This document shows positions 62,179 to 64,000 of a stretch of DNA of 64,000 bases, piece by piece. The translations under genes and the position numbers were made by a program. This stretch comes from Paludisphaera rhizosphaerae (GTDB lineage: Bacteria; Planctomycetota; Planctomycetia; Isosphaerales; Isosphaeraceae). Within the stretch, counting starts at the first letter, position 1, and the number at the start of each line of letters is the position of its first letter. The notes beneath the pieces were generated by a model, which was given only the letters and a program-made list of their open reading frames with translations, was not told the origin of the DNA and made no database searches. The stretch covers positions 124,001 through 188,000 of the forward strand of contig NZ_JAALCR010000009.1 in assembly GCF_011065895.1 (NCBI RefSeq), read 5' to 3'.

Positions 62179-63924
62179 TCAGGGGGTCGGATTGCCGCTC
62201 GGCGCGGGCGCTGGGGCTTCGGCCTTCGGCTCCTCCGTCTTGGGTTCTTCGGGTTTTGCAGCTTCGGCCTTGGGTTCCTCAGCCTTGGGGGCCTCGGCTT
62301 TGGGCTCCTCAGCCTTGGGTTCCTCGGTCTTGGGCATGTCGGCCTTGGGCTCTTCGGCCTTCGGTTCTTCAGCCTTGGGCTCTTCGGCCTTGGGTTCCTC
62401 GGTCTTGGGCATGTCGGCCTTGGGGGCCTCCGCGCCCGGCTCCTGCGGGGTTTCGGCAGTGGCTTCGCCCGGGGATTCGGCGGCGGCTTCGGGAGCCGGG
62501 GGTTCGTTGTAGAAGCGGGCCTGGCCGTAGACGGTCACCTCGACGATGTTGTAGTAGGCGTCGAAGGGGACGGCGGATTTCTTGGACTCGCGAGCCTTCT
62601 CGGCGTCCTCACGGGCCTTCTTGCGGTCGGTGCCGCGCTTGTCGACCCCCGTGTTGCGGTTCATGCCCATTCCCATGCCGGGCATCATCATGCCGGGGCC
62701 CATCATGCCGGGGCCCATGCCCATTTCCCCTTCCATCCCTCGCATGCCGCCCATCATTCCGGGGCCCATCATGCCGGGCCCCATCATTCCGGGTCCCATC
62801 ATGCCGGGGCCCATCATGCCGAACCCATAAGCGCCGGTGAACATTTCGCCCTTCTCGGGCTTGACCACCTTCGCGGTAGGACGCAGCAACTCGAAATCGC
62901 GGACTTCGATGGACATCGGCGAGTTCTCGAACTCGACGAGGAGGTCCTGGACGTGGTCCTGGTCGACCAGGACGGTGAGCATGATCGGGAGGATCTTGTA
63001 CTGGGTGGCGTTTTCCGGCTTGAGATAGAAGACGCTCTCAGCGACGCTGACCTTGCCGCCGGGGCCCATGCCCATGCCCATTCCCATGCCGGGGCCCATA
63101 CCGGAGCCCATCATGCCGGGGCCCATCATCATGCCCATCTCGCCGCCGGCGTCGGCCGCCTCTTCCTCAGGCTCGTTGGGGGCCTTGATCGCTTCGGCTT
63201 CTTCCAGGGCTTCCCCCTTCGCCAGAGAGCGCTGGTCCTGGGCGTAGGAGCTGCCGACTTCCAGGGCCTTGATCTCCTTGACGTAGGCGGAGTTCCAGTC
63301 CTTGGCGTTGCGGTTGACGGCGGCGATGACTTCCAGGGCGGTGCGCTGAACCCAGAGTCGCTCCTGGGCCGACCAGACTTCGCCGAGCTTGGGAGGCTGG
63401 TTGGGAGAGAAGTCGACGACCTTGAGAAGCTGGTCCTTGGGCAACGAGGCGACGACGCCCTCGCCGGTCTCGTAGTTGAAGGGGCGGAAGACCTTGAAGA
63501 CCCCGTCGACGTATTCGGGGTAGGCCTCGATGTAGTCGATGATCGCGAGCTGGACGGCGGCGGGGTCGACGTCTTCAGGCCACTTGCGACCCCACTTGCG
63601 GAACCGCTCGGAGACGGATTCGGGCCAGGTCAGGAGCGGGGCCTGGCGGTCGTACAGATGCCTCCACGCGGTGTCGACGTCGCGGGTGAGGACGGCCGTC
63701 TTTTGCTCGACGATGGGAGCGAAGTCGGCGGTGGGTCCGCCGTTGCTGTACTGCTGGACGTCTTTGTAAGCCGACGTGATCTTGCCGGTCTGGTCGGCGG
63801 TCTCTTTCTGCACGGGGCCGGAGCCCAGAACGTAGGCCCCGGTGGCGAACAGAGCGGCGATGCAGACCGAGATCCAGAATCGATAGCGGGCGATCTGGCG
63901 GAGGATGTCCTTGACCTGATCCAT
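62179..63924 (-). CDS. Inner-membrane protein with MMGPG repeats and KAEEP tail (581 aa)
   Basis: 581 residues. One N-terminal TM helix (about 15-34, FWISVCIAALFATGAYVLG) and a coiled/helical domain (35-230). Two Met-Gly-Pro runs follow, GMMMGPGMMGSGMGPG near 265-290 and several tandem GMMGP units near 370-410, then an exposed domain (VTVYGQARFYNE) and a C-terminal tail of tandem PKAEE/PKTEE repeats. A PilO-like shape (one TM then helical and alpha-beta periplasmic part) is suggested. Met-rich runs are known in copper-binding proteins, but no such role is shown here. Confidence 0.7.
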   Translation of the reverse strand: MDQVKDILRQIARYRFWISVCIAALFATGAYVLGSGPVQKETADQTGKITSAYKDVQQYSNGGPTADFAPIVEQKTAVLTRDVDTAWRHLYDRQAPLLTWPESVSERFRKWGRKWPEDVDPAAVQLAIIDYIEAYPEYVDGVFKVFRPFNYETGEGVVASLPKDQLLKVVDFSPNQPPKLGEVWSAQERLWVQRTALEVIAAVNRNAKDWNSAYVKEIKALEVGSSYAQDQRSLAKGEALEEAEAIKAPNEPEEEAADAGGEMGMMMGPGMMGSGMGPGMGMGMGMGPGGKVSVAESVFYLKPENATQYKILPIMLTVLVDQDHVQDLLVEFENSPMSIEVRDFELLRPTAKVVKPEKGEMFTGAYGFGMMGPGMMGPGMMGPGMMGPGMMGGMRGMEGEMGMGPGMMGPGMMMPGMGMGMNRNTGVDKRGTDRKKAREDAEKARESKKSAVPFDAYYNIVEVTVYGQARFYNEPPAPEAAAESPGEATAETPQEPGAEAPKADMPKTEEPKAEEPKAEEPKAEEPKADMPKTEEPKAEEPKAEAPKAEEPKAEAAKPEEPKTEEPKAEAPAPAPSGNPTP

Positions 63925-64000
63925 GATGGGAGCCTCGTGGCGTTCGGGACCGTGGAAGGAGGAAGCCGAGACCGGGCCGCCGACGCCCTCCCGGGAGATG

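Overview
The window is a GC-rich bacterial chromosome segment that reads as a planctomycete, most likely of the Isosphaeraceae type. This placement is an inference from gene content, because no rRNA or other phylogenetic marker RNA is present. Pointers are a DUF1552/DUF1592 cytochrome operon, formylglycine-type sulfatases, PEP-CTERM proteins, an ECF sigma factor with a C-terminal membrane segment, a BlaI/M56 pair with carboxypeptidase-regulatory repeats, and many Tat-type or Sec-type leaders. The density of long antisense open frames is a by-product of high GC. Roughly 45 protein genes can be supported. No tRNA, rRNA, CRISPR array or complete mobile element was seen.

Layout. 1-617 is the 3' end of a sulfatase gene. 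812-2038 is a DEAD-box helicase. 2054-10031 is a minus-strand block of nusA, infB, rbfA, an HhH-GPD-like protein and a BatD-like protein. 10464-11824 is a plus-strand pair, a Fur-family regulator and TatD. 11958-17200 is a minus-strand operon of a multihaem-type DUF1592 protein, a DUF1552 protein and a secreted ankyrin protein, followed by a divergent sulfatase. 19327-24762 holds an amidase, a methyltransferase, QueE, a PEP-CTERM lipase-like protein and small unknowns. 25254-26920 is purEK. 27783-30565 is a two-gene von Willebrand A (Bat-type) operon.

31214-39063 is a BlaI repressor gene followed by a giant M56 metallopeptidase/sensor gene of more than 7 kb, with a candidate BlaI operator upstream. 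The M56 reading frame has an in-frame TGA after 39 codons. 39269-43229 holds a TPR protein, YebC and an SRPBCC protein. 43230-45710 is a more A/T-rich islet with a transposase remnant and a lone c-type cytochrome-like protein. 45711-55145 holds an SDR/TetR pair, a Tat-exported propeller protein, a PEP-CTERM protein with a hairpin over its ribosome binding site, an ECF sigma factor, PhzF, an ABC transporter pair and a YdjY-like protein.

55307-63924 is the most unusual part. Two inner-membrane-anchored proteins with Met-Gly-Pro-rich repeats lie upstream of a 1454-residue protein that joins a long TPR/coil-like periplasmic region to a secretin pore. The arrangement resembles the PilN/PilO-PilQ part of a type IV pilus or type II secretion machine, but the Met-rich proteins are not recognisable members of those families. 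This is the best candidate here for an undescribed system.
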